Shown here: positions 1 to 9,976 of the stretch, piece after piece
Numbering within the stretch: the first letter of the stretch is position 1
Layout: each line of letters starts with the position of its first letter
Assembly: GCA_021775255.1 (NCBI GenBank)
Contig: JAJFIA010000019.1
Coordinates: 143,878-207,877 of the forward strand
Direction: 5' to 3'
Origin: Roseovarius sp.
GTDB lineage: Bacteria > Pseudomonadota > Alphaproteobacteria > Rhodobacterales > Rhodobacteraceae
DNA: 64,000 bases
The notes under the pieces: generated by a model
Databases searched by the model: none
What the model was told of the DNA's origin: nothing
What the model saw: the letters and a program-made list of their open reading frames with translations, nothing else
Made by a program: the position numbers and the translations under genes

Positions 1-74
1 TGAAACCGGTAATATTCCTTGTCCGGCCCAATCAGGTTTTTGACGTTGAAGCTGGCAATTGTGAAATCGGTCAT
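1..74 (-). CDS. Endonuclease/exonuclease/phosphatase family protein, N-terminal fragment (truncated by window edge)
   Basis: Minus-strand translation MTDFTIASFNVKNLIGPDKEYYRF; resembles the EEP N-terminus 'IASFNVxNL'; start overlaps the next gene's stop as ATGA. Confidence 0.5.
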   Translation of the reverse strand, partial: MTDFTIASFNVKNLIGPDKEYYRF

Positions 75-1054
75 ATCTGATCTCCAAACCTGTCCAGCGC
101 ATTGAGAAACATTTCCCTGTCCACATTGCCGCCCGAGATGAGGGCAATCACCGCATCGCCTTCGATCTGATCCTTGCGCCAAAGTGCTGCTGCCAGCGCC
201 ACGGCCCCGCCCGGCTCGACCACCAGCTTCAGCCGCGCCCAGGCCAGCGCCATGGCGTGCAGGCATTCCTCTTCCGTGACCACAAAACCGGGGCCACAAA
301 GCCGCTTGAGGATCGGAAAGGTAATCTCGCCCGGTGAGGGGGTGACAATCGCGTCGCAAATGCTGCCGGTCAGTTTTGTGTTGCGCTCAATTTGGCCGCT
401 GATCAATGAGCGCGCCACATCATCAAACCCTTCCGGCTCACAGGGGCGCGCCCGCAGCCCCGGCGCATCGGCCTCCAGCGCCAGGGCAATGCCCGAGGTC
501 AGCCCGCCGCCGCCGCAACACACCAGCACATCGGCGCGTTCAATCCCCAAGGCGCGCGCATCCTCGGCAATCTCAAGCCCCGTCGTGCCCTGTCCGGCAA
601 TCACCAACGGCTCATCAAACGGCTTGATCAGCGTGAGGCCGCGCTCGGATGCCAGCCGCGCGCCAATGGCATCGCGGTCCTCATTGGCGCGGTCATAAAG
701 CACCACCTCAGCGCCCAGCGCACGGGTGTTCTCAATCTTCATCGCAGGCGCATCACCGGGCATGATGATCACCGCCGGAATGCCATGTTCGCGCGCCGCC
801 AGCGTCACGCCCTGTGCATGATTGCCGCTGGAAAACGCGATCACGCCGCGATCACGAACATTCGCATCAAGCGCCGAAATGGCCGAGCGCGCGCCGCGAT
901 ATTTGAAACTGCCGGTATGCTGAAGGCATTCCGGTTTCACCAAAACCCGACGCCCGGCAATTTCATCAAGGAAGGGCGACGACAGCAATGGCGTACGCCT
1001 TGCATGGCCGCGCAGGCGTTCTGCGGCGGCCCGGATCATTGCAATATCGCTCAT
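71..1054 (-). CDS. Threonine/serine dehydratase-like PLP enzyme
   Basis: SFKYRGA PLP-lysine motif, SSGNHAQG, and CGGGGLTSG phosphate-binding loop. Confidence 0.85.
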   Translation of the reverse strand: MSDIAMIRAAAERLRGHARRTPLLSSPFLDEIAGRRVLVKPECLQHTGSFKYRGARSAISALDANVRDRGVIAFSSGNHAQGVTLAAREHGIPAVIIMPGDAPAMKIENTRALGAEVVLYDRANEDRDAIGARLASERGLTLIKPFDEPLVIAGQGTTGLEIAEDARALGIERADVLVCCGGGGLTSGIALALEADAPGLRARPCEPEGFDDVARSLISGQIERNTKLTGSICDAIVTPSPGEITFPILKRLCGPGFVVTEEECLHAMALAWARLKLVVEPGGAVALAAALWRKDQIEGDAVIALISGGNVDREMFLNALDRFGDQI

Positions 1055-1881
1055 ATGGTCAGCTCCAGCAGGGCCTTGATGGCATTCATCGCCTGCACCT
1101 CATCCAAAAACGGCACATGGCCGCGATTGGGCACCGTGGCCACGATCATGCCGGGATGGCGCGCCTGCATTTTCTCAACCGTGGCAGCCTCCAGCAGGTC
1201 TGAATTTGCCCCCCGGATCAGCGCCAGAGGCAGGCCCATGAAACACTCAAACAACGGCCATAAATCCGCTGCCTCGCCCGAGTTGACCTGCGCCGCAAAC
1301 GCCTGCCCCAGATTTGCATCATAGCGCAGCCGCAACCGGCCCTCCCGCGCTATCCATAAATGCTCGGCATGCGCGCGCCAGCGTTCCAGCGATACATCGG
1401 GGAAGCCTTTGGCAAGGGCGGATTTCAGCCCCGCGGCGGCCTGCTCATAATCGGCATAATCCGGATCCCGGCCGATATAATCCGCGATCCGCTCCAGCCC
1501 CTCTTGCGAAATATCCGGGCCTATATCGTTCAGAATAACGCCTCTGAGGCGGTGTTTGAACATCTGCGCCAGCACCATGGCAATCAATCCGCCGCGCGAG
1601 GTGCCGATGAGTGCCACATCCTTCACCGCCAGATGATCCAGCAATTCAATCACATCATGGGCCTCGCGGATGATGTTGTAATTGCTGAAATCCGGGTCGA
1701 AATCCGATTTGCCGCGCCCCCGGTAATCCATCCGGATGAGATGCACCTTTGGCAGATGCGGTGCCATGAAATCAAAATCCCGCGCATTGCGCGTGAGCCC
1801 GGCAAGCGCCAGCACCGGCTGCCCCGTGCCCGCCTCCTCGTAATACAGCCTGAGGCCGTCGGATGTGGTAAACTGCGCCAT
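1051..1881 (-). CDS. Alpha/beta hydrolase
   Basis: MDYRGRGKSDFD, GTSRGG nucleophile elbow, C-terminal NRGHVPFLDE. Confidence 0.85.
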   Translation of the reverse strand: MAQFTTSDGLRLYYEEAGTGQPVLALAGLTRNARDFDFMAPHLPKVHLIRMDYRGRGKSDFDPDFSNYNIIREAHDVIELLDHLAVKDVALIGTSRGGLIAMVLAQMFKHRLRGVILNDIGPDISQEGLERIADYIGRDPDYADYEQAAAGLKSALAKGFPDVSLERWRAHAEHLWIAREGRLRLRYDANLGQAFAAQVNSGEAADLWPLFECFMGLPLALIRGANSDLLEAATVEKMQARHPGMIVATVPNRGHVPFLDEVQAMNAIKALLELTI

Positions 1882-2568
1882 TCAGCCCCCCGCCAGATCA
1901 GGAATGCCGCGCAGATCATTCAGCCGGTGCAGCGGCTGCGCTGGCAGCCTGTCCACCGGCTCGCCTGCGCGATTGACCCAGGCGGTGGTAAAGCCGTACC
2001 CCGCCGCCGCGCAGGCATCCCAGCAGTTGGACGAGACAAACAAAACCTCATCCGGGGCACAGCCAAAGCGCTTGCCCACCAGATCGTAAACCACTGACGC
2101 CGGTTTGAAAATGCCCACATCCTCAACCGACAGCACATCATCCAACACCCCGCCGATGCCCGCAGATTGCACCGCCCCGGCCAGCATTTCGGGCGAGCCG
2201 TTGGACAGAATGCCCGTGTTCATCCCCCCGGCTTTCAGCGCCGCCAGCATTTCGGGCACTTCCGGGTATGCCTCCAGTTCCCAGTAAAGCTGCAACAGGC
2301 GTTCGCGCAGCTCGGCATCATCGCCCATGCCCTCGGCCTCAAGCGCCCAGTCAAGCCCGTCCTGTGTTACCTGCCAGAACTCAAGATGCTGCCCCATCAC
2401 GGCCCGCAGCCAGGTATATTGCAACTGTTTCAATCGCCAATGTCCGGCAATCGCGGGCCAGCACGCGGCGAAATCCCCGCGCCCCGGCTCGGCCGCGGCA
2501 ATGCGCGCGGCGGCGGCCACATCAAACAGGGTGCCATAGGCGTCAAAAATGCAAGTTGTGATCGGCAT
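1882..2568 (-). CDS. Haloacid dehalogenase type II (HAD superfamily)
   Basis: FDAYGTLFDV motif I, LSNGSPEML, VSSNCWDACAAAGYGF; start set at MPITTCIFDAYGTLF. Confidence 0.85.
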   Translation of the reverse strand: MPITTCIFDAYGTLFDVAAAARIAAAEPGRGDFAACWPAIAGHWRLKQLQYTWLRAVMGQHLEFWQVTQDGLDWALEAEGMGDDAELRERLLQLYWELEAYPEVPEMLAALKAGGMNTGILSNGSPEMLAGAVQSAGIGGVLDDVLSVEDVGIFKPASVVYDLVGKRFGCAPDEVLFVSSNCWDACAAAGYGFTTAWVNRAGEPVDRLPAQPLHRLNDLRGIPDLAGG

Positions 2569-2659
2569 GGTTCTGCTCCCGGCTATCATTCAGGCGCAGA
2601 GTGGCACGGATCGCACAAAGGGAAAAGACCCCCTGTTATTCCCCGCTCACGTACATATC

Positions 2660-2673
2660 TTGATATGGGTCAA
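2660..2673 (+). promoter_or_regulatory. Putative FNR/FnrL-type box TTGATatggGTCAA
   Basis: Near match to TTGAT-N4-ATCAA, ~50 bp upstream of the DksA/TraR-like gene. Confidence 0.5.
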
Positions 2674-2722
2674 GGCCAGTTTTTGCCTAGTCTGAAACAA
2701 TTACTTTATGAGAGGATTATTA

Positions 2723-3049
2723 ATGATAAAATCAAACGATAAATACCGCACAATGCTCCTGACTCGCCTGTCTGAGCTTGATTCCCGGCTTCACAGTATT
2801 GAAACCGAGCTGGATCAGCCTAATTCAAAAGATTGGGATGAGGCAGCCGTTGAGAACGAAGGCGATGAGGTGCTTGAGCAGCTCGGGCAAAGCGGCCAGC
2901 AAGAGATTGCCCGCATCCGGGCCGCTTTGAAACGCCTGCGTGAGGGCAGCTATGGCATATGCGCGCGCTGCGGCGATCCGATCTCGCCCGAGCGGCTGGA
3001 TGTGTTGCCCGACACGCCCCTGTGCCGGACATGCGCTGCGGCAAACTAG
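2723..3049 (+). CDS. TraR/DksA family zinc-finger transcriptional regulator
   Basis: C-terminal CARCGDPISPERLDVLPDTPLCRTC four-cysteine finger; ORF begins 2708, likely start MIKSNDKYR. Confidence 0.85.
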   Translation: MIKSNDKYRTMLLTRLSELDSRLHSIETELDQPNSKDWDEAAVENEGDEVLEQLGQSGQQEIARIRAALKRLREGSYGICARCGDPISPERLDVLPDTPLCRTCAAAN

Positions 3050-3135
3050 TGCTGTGCTGAGTTGAGTGTGTTGATAAATCACGGCCATCGGCGGCGCTGT
3101 TCCCGCCACAGGAGGCCAGATAAAAAGCAAAGGGA

Positions 3136-3354
3136 GTGAACACCATGACCAGCCTGACCATGCAATTACATGCCTTACTGCTTGAAATCAAAGCAACAAA
3201 CCGTGCAGACCGTTGCGCTTTGCAGCCCCGGCTTGACCGCCTGATCCGCGAAATGAAGGCACAGGCCTTGCCGGTCGCCCCTGACACACGGGTGTTGAAC
3301 ACCAAACTGCGGGACGAGGCGATTGAAGCGCAGTTTGATAACCTGCCGGTCTGA
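3136..3354 (+). CDS. Small hypothetical protein (72 aa)
   Basis: Co-directional with the DksA-like gene; plausible coding sequence. Confidence 0.55.
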   Translation: MNTMTSLTMQLHALLLEIKATNRADRCALQPRLDRLIREMKAQALPVAPDTRVLNTKLRDEAIEAQFDNLPV

Positions 3355-3391
3355 ACGCCGCCCACCCGCAAGATCATGCACGAAAGCCCAT

Positions 3392-3412
3392 CCCCCCGCC
3401 GAAGCAGGGGGG
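3392..3412. terminator. Hairpin terminator between convergent genes
   Basis: CCCCCCGC-CGAA-GCAGGGGGG between the ends of the 3354(+) and 3426(-) genes. Confidence 0.45.
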
Positions 3413-3425
3413 CAGGGCCTGTTAC

Positions 3426-4739
3426 CTAGCTGTTGTGATACGCCGCCTCGCCATGGGTGGAAAGATCAAGCCCACGGGATTCATCCTCGGCCGAAACACG
3501 CAGGCCGATGGTCAGGTCGATCGCCTTGAAAAGCGCGAAGGCCACAACCCCGGTCCAGATGATCGTGATGCCCACCGCCTCGGCCTGTATCAGGGTCTGA
3601 CCGATCATGTTATACTCATCGCCGCCGATGCCCCCAAGCGCGGGCGCGGTAAAGATACCGGTGCCGATGGCGCCGATAATGCCGCCGATCCCGTGAATGC
3701 CGAACACATCAAGGCTGTCATCATAACCCAACCTGTTCTTCACCGTGGTGACAAAGAAAAACGTCACGCATGAGGTGCCGGCGCCCAGCACAATCGCCCC
3801 CACCGGCCCGATCGAGCCTGCGGCCGGCGTCACCGCCACCAGCCCCGCAATCATCCCCGAGGCGGCCCCCAGCAAGGAAACCTTGCCGCGCAGACTGCCC
3901 TCGATTATCGCCCAGCCAAGAATCGCACCGGCGGTGGCGGTAAAGGTGTTGATCATCGCCAGCCCCGCGCCGCCATTGGCCTCAAGGTTCGAACCGGCGT
4001 TGAAACCAAACCAGCCCACCCAAAGGATGCCCGCACCCACCAGCGTCAGCGTCATCGAATGAGGTGCCATCATATCGCGGCCATAGCCCTTGCGCTTGCC
4101 CACCACGATCGCACCCACAAGCGCCGCCACACCCGCATTGATATGCACCACCGTGCCGCCGGCAAAATCAAGCGCCCCAAGGTTGAAGATATACCCCGCC
4201 CCGTCCCACACCATATGGGCAATCGGGAAATAGGCAAAAGTGACCCAGCCAAGGGTGAAAATCATCACCGCGCTGAATTTGATCCGTTCGGCAAAGGCGC
4301 CAATGATCAGCGCCGGGGTAATGGCCGCGAATGTCATCTGAAAGGCAATGAACACATATTCGGGGATGACAACGCCCTCCGTAAACGTGGCCGCCATCGA
4401 GTCGGGCGTGACCCCGGCCAGGAAAAGCTTGCCGGTGCCGCCCCAAAACGGCCCGGTACCGCCGCCAAAGGCAAAAGAATATCCGTAGATCACCCAGATC
4501 ACCATCACCAAAGCGGTGATCATCGTGGTCTGCGTCAGAACCGAAAGCATGTTCTTGACCCGCACCAGACCGCCATAAAACAGCGCCAGCCCCGGCAGGA
4601 TCATGAACAATACCATCACGGTTGAGAAAATCATGAAGGCAACATCGCCCTTGTCCATGGTTTCAGTGGCGTCCTGCGCCTGCGCCGCCGTGGCGCTCAA
4701 CAGGGCTGCGGCCGTCAGAAAAAAGTGTGAAAGTCTCAT
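3426..4739 (-). CDS. amt: Ammonium transporter (Amt family)
   Basis: LALFYGGLVRVKNMLSVL and DFAGGTVVHINAGVAALVGA Amt signatures, signal peptide, GIHGIGGIIGAIGTG. Confidence 0.95.
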   Translation of the reverse strand: MRLSHFFLTAAALLSATAAQAQDATETMDKGDVAFMIFSTVMVLFMILPGLALFYGGLVRVKNMLSVLTQTTMITALVMVIWVIYGYSFAFGGGTGPFWGGTGKLFLAGVTPDSMAATFTEGVVIPEYVFIAFQMTFAAITPALIIGAFAERIKFSAVMIFTLGWVTFAYFPIAHMVWDGAGYIFNLGALDFAGGTVVHINAGVAALVGAIVVGKRKGYGRDMMAPHSMTLTLVGAGILWVGWFGFNAGSNLEANGGAGLAMINTFTATAGAILGWAIIEGSLRGKVSLLGAASGMIAGLVAVTPAAGSIGPVGAIVLGAGTSCVTFFFVTTVKNRLGYDDSLDVFGIHGIGGIIGAIGTGIFTAPALGGIGGDEYNMIGQTLIQAEAVGITIIWTGVVAFALFKAIDLTIGLRVSAEDESRGLDLSTHGEAAYHNS

Positions 4740-4928
4740 GATTGCTCCTCGTTTCAATCCCGCCATTGCGGTGCTTGAAAGAGTTGTTGGCGCAATATGG
4801 CCCGAGGGGAAGCTTTGAGCACAAGACTTTTGCCGCTCCCCCGCAAAAATGATGATTTTTTGTGCAGCCTCGCATGATTGCCTATGTATTAGGCAAACGA
4901 CAAAACATTTGCCGCCTCCCGTAACCTG

Positions 4929-5186
4929 CTATCCCAGTATTATGCCCAAAACCACCATCATCAAGCCAATGACCGACAGGAAAAGGGCGGCAGAATTCAC
5001 CGGCACGACCTTTTGTATTGTGGCCCTGAGGGCGTCATCCTCCAGCCCCGCCTTGCGTGCCTTCCAGACGGTCCTGATGCACCAGATCAGCCCGGCAAGC
5101 CCCATGAGCGATACAAACGCCCCGATCCAGATCAAAATTTCCATCATCCGCCCTCCCGTTTCACCCGGCCCTAAATCACTTGGCAA
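4929..5186 (-). CDS. Small membrane protein, hypothetical (85 aa)
   Basis: Two predicted TM segments; low-complexity-free ORF. Confidence 0.55.
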   Translation of the reverse strand: MPSDLGPGETGGRMMEILIWIGAFVSLMGLAGLIWCIRTVWKARKAGLEDDALRATIQKVVPVNSAALFLSVIGLMMVVLGIILG

Positions 5187-5271
5187 ATAACCGCAAGCCC
5201 CACGCCCGAATGCGCCTTGCGGGCGGCGGTCTCTGCGGCTAATCAGGGGCTCTGATATGCAGGAGGCCGCG

Positions 5272-5529
5272 ATGAACGATATGAATACCGACAGCAGTTA
5301 CCGGGTCACCGCAGATGAGCTGCGCCAGTTCATCGAGCGGTTTGAGCGCCTTGAAGCCGAGAAAAAAGACATCATGGATCAGCAAAAAGAGGTGATGGCC
5401 GAGGCAAAATCGCGCGGCTATGACACCAGGGTACTGCGCAAGCTTGTCACCCTGCGCAAACGTGACAAGGATGACATCGCCGAAGAAGAAGCGGTGCTTG
5501 AGATGTATAAAGAAGCCCTTGGGATGTGA
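5272..5529 (+). CDS. gapR: GapR family DNA-binding protein (DUF2312)
   Basis: ADELRQFIERFERLEAEKKDIMDQQKEVMAEAKSRGYDTRVLRKLVTLRKRDKDD is the GapR/DUF2312 signature. Confidence 0.9.
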   Translation: MNDMNTDSSYRVTADELRQFIERFERLEAEKKDIMDQQKEVMAEAKSRGYDTRVLRKLVTLRKRDKDDIAEEEAVLEMYKEALGM

Positions 5530-5532
5530 GAC

Positions 5533-6408
5533 TTACGGCAAGATCAGATTGATGCCCGGAATGCGGGCAATAACAGCCAGATCCTCATCATAAATCTGGG
5601 TCATCCGGTCCACCATTTCATGGTCCCATCCGGGCACATCTATTTCATGATGCAGCGCATCTTCATCAGCATATTTTTCCAAAAACACCGCCGCAACATG
5701 GCATTTCTGCGCCTCTGACATATCCGGCCTTTCCGCCAGGTGATCCTCAAACCGTTGCATGCCTTCGGGCTGCATGATCTGTTGCATCATGGCATATTCG
5801 CCCTTCAGCGGCTGACCGGGCTTCAGCCCTGCCATTTCCCGCATGACCCGCCCCCAGATCAACGGCGTATCCTCATTACACCAGATTGTAATGCCAACAT
5901 TCGGTGCCGCATCACGCATCCGTATGATCAGATCAGACCAGCGGATATCAAACGGGCTATTGCCGCGCAGGAAGCTATCCATGGTGGCGAACCGCGTCTT
6001 GCTCAGAATCAGCGGCAGAAAGGTGGCCGGATTGCAAAGGCCCATGAACAGCTCAATTTCGCAGCCCGCAAACATCTTTTGATAAAACCCCAGCCGGGTT
6101 TCTGCGGTATTATACAACACCCCCCCATAACCCGCCATTTTCGGGGTGCCAAAAAACTGCTGGTTGGTCAGAACAAGGCGCTTTGGTGCATCGCCTTTCA
6201 ATATCGCATCCAGCAACACTTCATGGGTGTTTTCCGATATACCGGTTTCCAGCGCATTGTGTAAAACACCCCGGATCAGATTTTGGTAATCCTTCGGTTC
6301 GGGCACCTCCGTGCCATGCCCGGACAGTAATTCCGAATTTTCCAACAGGCACGCATTCAACCTGCCTTCATCGGTTGCATGTGCCCCTGCGTGAAGTACA
6401 ACTTTCAT
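5533..6408 (-). CDS. Hypothetical protein (291 aa)
   Basis: Long ORF with good coding character; begins KVVLHAGAHATDEGRL; no family recognised. Confidence 0.7.
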   Translation of the reverse strand: MKVVLHAGAHATDEGRLNACLLENSELLSGHGTEVPEPKDYQNLIRGVLHNALETGISENTHEVLLDAILKGDAPKRLVLTNQQFFGTPKMAGYGGVLYNTAETRLGFYQKMFAGCEIELFMGLCNPATFLPLILSKTRFATMDSFLRGNSPFDIRWSDLIIRMRDAAPNVGITIWCNEDTPLIWGRVMREMAGLKPGQPLKGEYAMMQQIMQPEGMQRFEDHLAERPDMSEAQKCHVAAVFLEKYADEDALHHEIDVPGWDHEMVDRMTQIYDEDLAVIARIPGINLILP

Positions 6409-6491
6409 GATATTTCCATGCCGGGATTGAATTGCTTGATAACTATACCGGCCTTTTCTACTTAATCAAACCATCTGGTCATGCCAGTATC

Positions 6492-8126
6492 CTACATATT
6501 CGGATAATTCGGCCCATCCCCGCCCTGCGGCGTGACCCAGTTGATGTTCTGGCTCGGGTCCTTGATATCGCAGGTCTTGCAATGCACGCAGTTCTGGAAA
6601 TTGATCACGAACTTGTTGTCCACCACCTCATACACCCCCGCCGGGCAATAACGCTGCGCCGGCTCAGCATATTCCGGCATGTTCACCTTCATCGGAATTT
6701 CCGGATTTTTCAGATGCAGATGCGCAGGCTGGCTTTCCTCGTGATTGGTCATCGAAAAGCTCACATTGGTCAGCCGGTCAAAGCTTAGCGTGCCATCGGG
6801 CTTGGGATAGTCGATCACCTTGAAATCCTTTGCCTTGCCGGTGGCCTCGGCATCATTCTTGCCGTGTTTCAGCGTGCCCAGCAGGCTAAAGCCGAATGTG
6901 TTGGTCCACATATCAAACCCGCCCAGCACCAGACTGGCCACCAGGCCAAATTTTGACCACAGCGGCTTGACGTTGCGCACTTTCTTCAGATCCTTGCCAA
7001 TCGGCCCTGTGCGTACTTCCGCCTCATAATCGCTCAGCTCATCGCCCGCGCGCCCTGCTTCAATCGCGCGGTGTGCGGCCTCGGCTGCGGCCTTGCCCGA
7101 CAGCATCGCATTATGATTGCCCTTGATGCGCGGCACATTGACCATGCCCACCGAACAGCCCAGCAAAGCGCCGCCCGGAAACACCATTTTCGGCATCGAC
7201 TGATAGCCGCCCTCGCTGATCGCCCGCGCGCCGTAAGCGACGCGCTTGCCGCCTTTCAGCAGCTCGGCCACCATCGGATGATGCTTGAAGCGCTGGAATT
7301 CCATATATGGAAACAGATAGGGGTTTTTGTAATTGAGATGTACCACAAATCCCACATAAACTTGATTGTTTTCAATGTGATAGATGAATGATCCTCCGCC
7401 GGCATTTGATCCAAGAGGCCAGCCCATTGTATGGGTCACGCTGCCTTCTTTATGCTTTTTGGGGTCGATCTCCCAGATTTCCTTCATGCCAAGGCCAAAT
7501 TTCTGCGGCTCATGGCCCGCCGACAGGTCATATTTCGCAATCACTTCCTTGGACAATGATCCGCGCACGCCTTCGCTGAGGAACACATATTTGCCGTGCA
7601 ATTCCATCCCCGGCTCATAATTCGGCCCTTCCGTGCCATCGGCATTCCTACCAAACTCACCGGCGACCACACCTTTGAGGCTGCCAGCCTCGTCATATAC
7701 CAGCTCGGAACAGGCCATGCCGGGAAACACCTCAACCCCCAGCGCCTCGGCCTGCTCGGCCATCCAGCGACAGACATTGCCCATGCTGACAATGTAATTG
7801 CCGTGGTTGTTCATCAAAGGCGGCATCGGAAAATTGGGAATTCGGATTTGCCCGCCATGCCCAAGCATATAAAACCGATCGCTTTTCACCCTGGTATTCA
7901 ACGGCGCGCTTTTGGCCTGCCAATCCGGGATCAGCGCATCCAGACCGCTGGTATCCAGCACCGCCCCCGACAGGATATGCGCCCCCACTTCAGAGCCCTT
8001 TTCCAGCACCACAACCTCGCGCTCGGGGTCAAGCTGCTTGAGGCGGATCGCAGCGCTCAGCCCGGCCGGGCCAGCACCCACAATCACAACATCATATTCC
8101 ATGGTTTCGCGGGGCTCGGTTGTCAT
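6492..8126 (-). CDS. Electron transfer flavoprotein-ubiquinone oxidoreductase
   Basis: N-terminal VVIVGAGPAGLSAAIRLKQ FAD motif; C-terminal FQNCVHCKTCDIKDPSQNINWVTPQGGDGPNYPNM 4Fe-4S domain. Confidence 0.95.
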   Translation of the reverse strand: MTTEPRETMEYDVVIVGAGPAGLSAAIRLKQLDPEREVVVLEKGSEVGAHILSGAVLDTSGLDALIPDWQAKSAPLNTRVKSDRFYMLGHGGQIRIPNFPMPPLMNNHGNYIVSMGNVCRWMAEQAEALGVEVFPGMACSELVYDEAGSLKGVVAGEFGRNADGTEGPNYEPGMELHGKYVFLSEGVRGSLSKEVIAKYDLSAGHEPQKFGLGMKEIWEIDPKKHKEGSVTHTMGWPLGSNAGGGSFIYHIENNQVYVGFVVHLNYKNPYLFPYMEFQRFKHHPMVAELLKGGKRVAYGARAISEGGYQSMPKMVFPGGALLGCSVGMVNVPRIKGNHNAMLSGKAAAEAAHRAIEAGRAGDELSDYEAEVRTGPIGKDLKKVRNVKPLWSKFGLVASLVLGGFDMWTNTFGFSLLGTLKHGKNDAEATGKAKDFKVIDYPKPDGTLSFDRLTNVSFSMTNHEESQPAHLHLKNPEIPMKVNMPEYAEPAQRYCPAGVYEVVDNKFVINFQNCVHCKTCDIKDPSQNINWVTPQGGDGPNYPNM

Positions 8127-8393
8127 TGGTCAATCCTTATCTGGCAGGCATGAAATGGCTGTTTCGTCGTTACCGTGTGATCTGGCTCAAGGTCAATCAG
8201 TACCACACGTTAAAACCGGCAAAAAGCGGCACTATTTCAAACTTTGAGGCCTGTTTGCACCGGGATAACACTCAAGTTCCCTTTATCTCTCTTGCATCCG
8301 CCTGCCTGCTCAGGGCACTCTGGCCTCAATATCCGACAAAAACACGCCAGGGCGCAGGCTGCATTGCCCCGGCTTAATACAGTGGACAAGACC

Positions 8394-8864
8394 ATGGAAA
8401 AGATCCCGATGACCGCCGCAGGCTATGCCGCCCTTGAGGCCGAGCTGAAGCACCTCAAATCGGTCGAGCGCCCCGCCATCATCCGCGCCATCTCCGAGGC
8501 GCGTGAGCATGGCGATCTGTCGGAAAATGCCGAATATCATTCCGCCAAGGAAAAGCAGTCCTTCATCGAGGGCCGGGTGAAAGAACTGGAAGGCGTGATC
8601 AGCCTCGCCGACGTGATCGACCCGGCCAAGCTTTCCGGCAGCATCAAATTTGGGGCCACTGTTACATTGGTGGATGAAAACACCGACGAGGAAAAGACCT
8701 GGCAGATCGTCGGCGAGCATGAGGCCAGCATTGAAAAAGGTCTGCTGAACATCAAATCCCCCATTGCGCGCGCCCTGATTGGCAAGGATGAAGGCGACAG
8801 CGTTGAGGTGCATACACCGGGCGGGGACCGCTCTTATGAAGTGCTGAAAATCGTCTATGCCTGA
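8394..8864 (+). CDS. greA: Transcription elongation factor GreA
   Basis: [55 protein letters not shown]. Confidence 0.95.
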   Translation: MEKIPMTAAGYAALEAELKHLKSVERPAIIRAISEAREHGDLSENAEYHSAKEKQSFIEGRVKELEGVISLADVIDPAKLSGSIKFGATVTLVDENTDEEKTWQIVGEHEASIEKGLLNIKSPIARALIGKDEGDSVEVHTPGGDRSYEVLKIVYA

Positions 8865-9885
8865 GGAGGATCATACAGGTGCCAAACCCGCTGCCGCAGC
8901 TTTAGGGCTTTACGGCAAAACCGGCACCGGTGGCATCACCCTGATTGAGATCACAGCTCTGATCCTGACGTTGATCTGGCTGGCTCTTACCGGCCTCGCG
9001 GTTTTCATGTTTGAACCGCGCGGCTCGTTTGCCCAACCCGGCAGTGCCTTGCATCTCATTGTTGTTCTCATCGCCATCCTCATGCCGGTGGCAATGATAT
9101 GGGCCGTGGCAACGGCGGCGCGCAGTTTTCGCATGATGCAAGCTGATAATCAGCGCCTGCAAGCTGCGGTGGATACCCTGCGGCAAGCTTATATCGCGCA
9201 AAATCAAAGCCATAGCGCGGTAAGCGATACATCCTTGGCTAAAAAGCTTGATGAGATCATAACTCTGCAACGTAAAACCGATACCATCCTTGCAACCCTC
9301 CAATCCCTGCGCGCGCCCAAAGCGCGGGCATTGTCGCGCCCCGCACCCCCCCGGCCAGAGGATGACAATCAGGTTGATCTTCCGCTCGGAACCCCGGCCG
9401 AAGAAATCAGCGCTCCTCTGGAACGGCAGGATTTCATCCGTGCCCTTAATTTCCCCGAAACCGCCGAAGACAAAGCCGGCTTTGCCGCCCTGCGCCGCGC
9501 ACTCAGTGATCGCCCCACCGCACAGCTGATCCGCGCCGCACAGGATATCCTGACATTGATTTCCCAGGATGGCGTTTATATGGACGATCTGCGCCCCGAC
9601 AGCATCCGCTGCGAAATATGGCGCCGCTTTGCCGAAGGCGAGCGCGGTCAAAGCGTGGCAGCCCTCGGCGGTGTGCGCGACCGCACATCCCTGGCGCTGA
9701 CTGCGGCACGCATGCGTAGTGATCCGGTGTTTCGCGATGTTGCGCATCATTTCCTGCGCCTGTTTGATCAGATGTTCACCAAATTCGCCGAAACCGCCAG
9801 TGACGCTGAAATATCCGAGCTTGCCAACACCCGCACGGCGCGTGCCTTCATGCTGCTTGGCCGGGTCGCGGGCACGTTTGATTAG
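8857..9885 (+). CDS. Hypothetical membrane protein with coiled-coil segment
   Basis: 342 aa; two TM helices, then a heptad-like region; overlaps the greA stop. Confidence 0.7.
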   Translation: MPEEDHTGAKPAAAALGLYGKTGTGGITLIEITALILTLIWLALTGLAVFMFEPRGSFAQPGSALHLIVVLIAILMPVAMIWAVATAARSFRMMQADNQRLQAAVDTLRQAYIAQNQSHSAVSDTSLAKKLDEIITLQRKTDTILATLQSLRAPKARALSRPAPPRPEDDNQVDLPLGTPAEEISAPLERQDFIRALNFPETAEDKAGFAALRRALSDRPTAQLIRAAQDILTLISQDGVYMDDLRPDSIRCEIWRRFAEGERGQSVAALGGVRDRTSLALTAARMRSDPVFRDVAHHFLRLFDQMFTKFAETASDAEISELANTRTARAFMLLGRVAGTFD

Positions 9886-9910
9886 CGTTCTCTGGTCTCA
9901 TATGCCAACC

Positions 9911-9957
9911 AAAAAGTTTTATAAAAACTTTTGCCAAAACTTTTTTCAAAAGTTTTG
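9911..9957. repeat. Paired AAAAGTTTT/AAAACTTTT inverted repeats (possible bidirectional terminator)
   Basis: AAAAGTTTT-ata-AAAACTTTT (9912-9932) and CAAAACTTTT-ttc-AAAAGTTTTG (9935-9957), between convergent genes. Confidence 0.6.
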
Positions 9958-9976
9958 CGGCCGTCCGGTTGAACTG

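Noticed and set aside
3980-4000. GGTTCGAACCGG resembling a tRNA T-loop
   Set aside because: It lies in the coding frame of amt with no cloverleaf around it.
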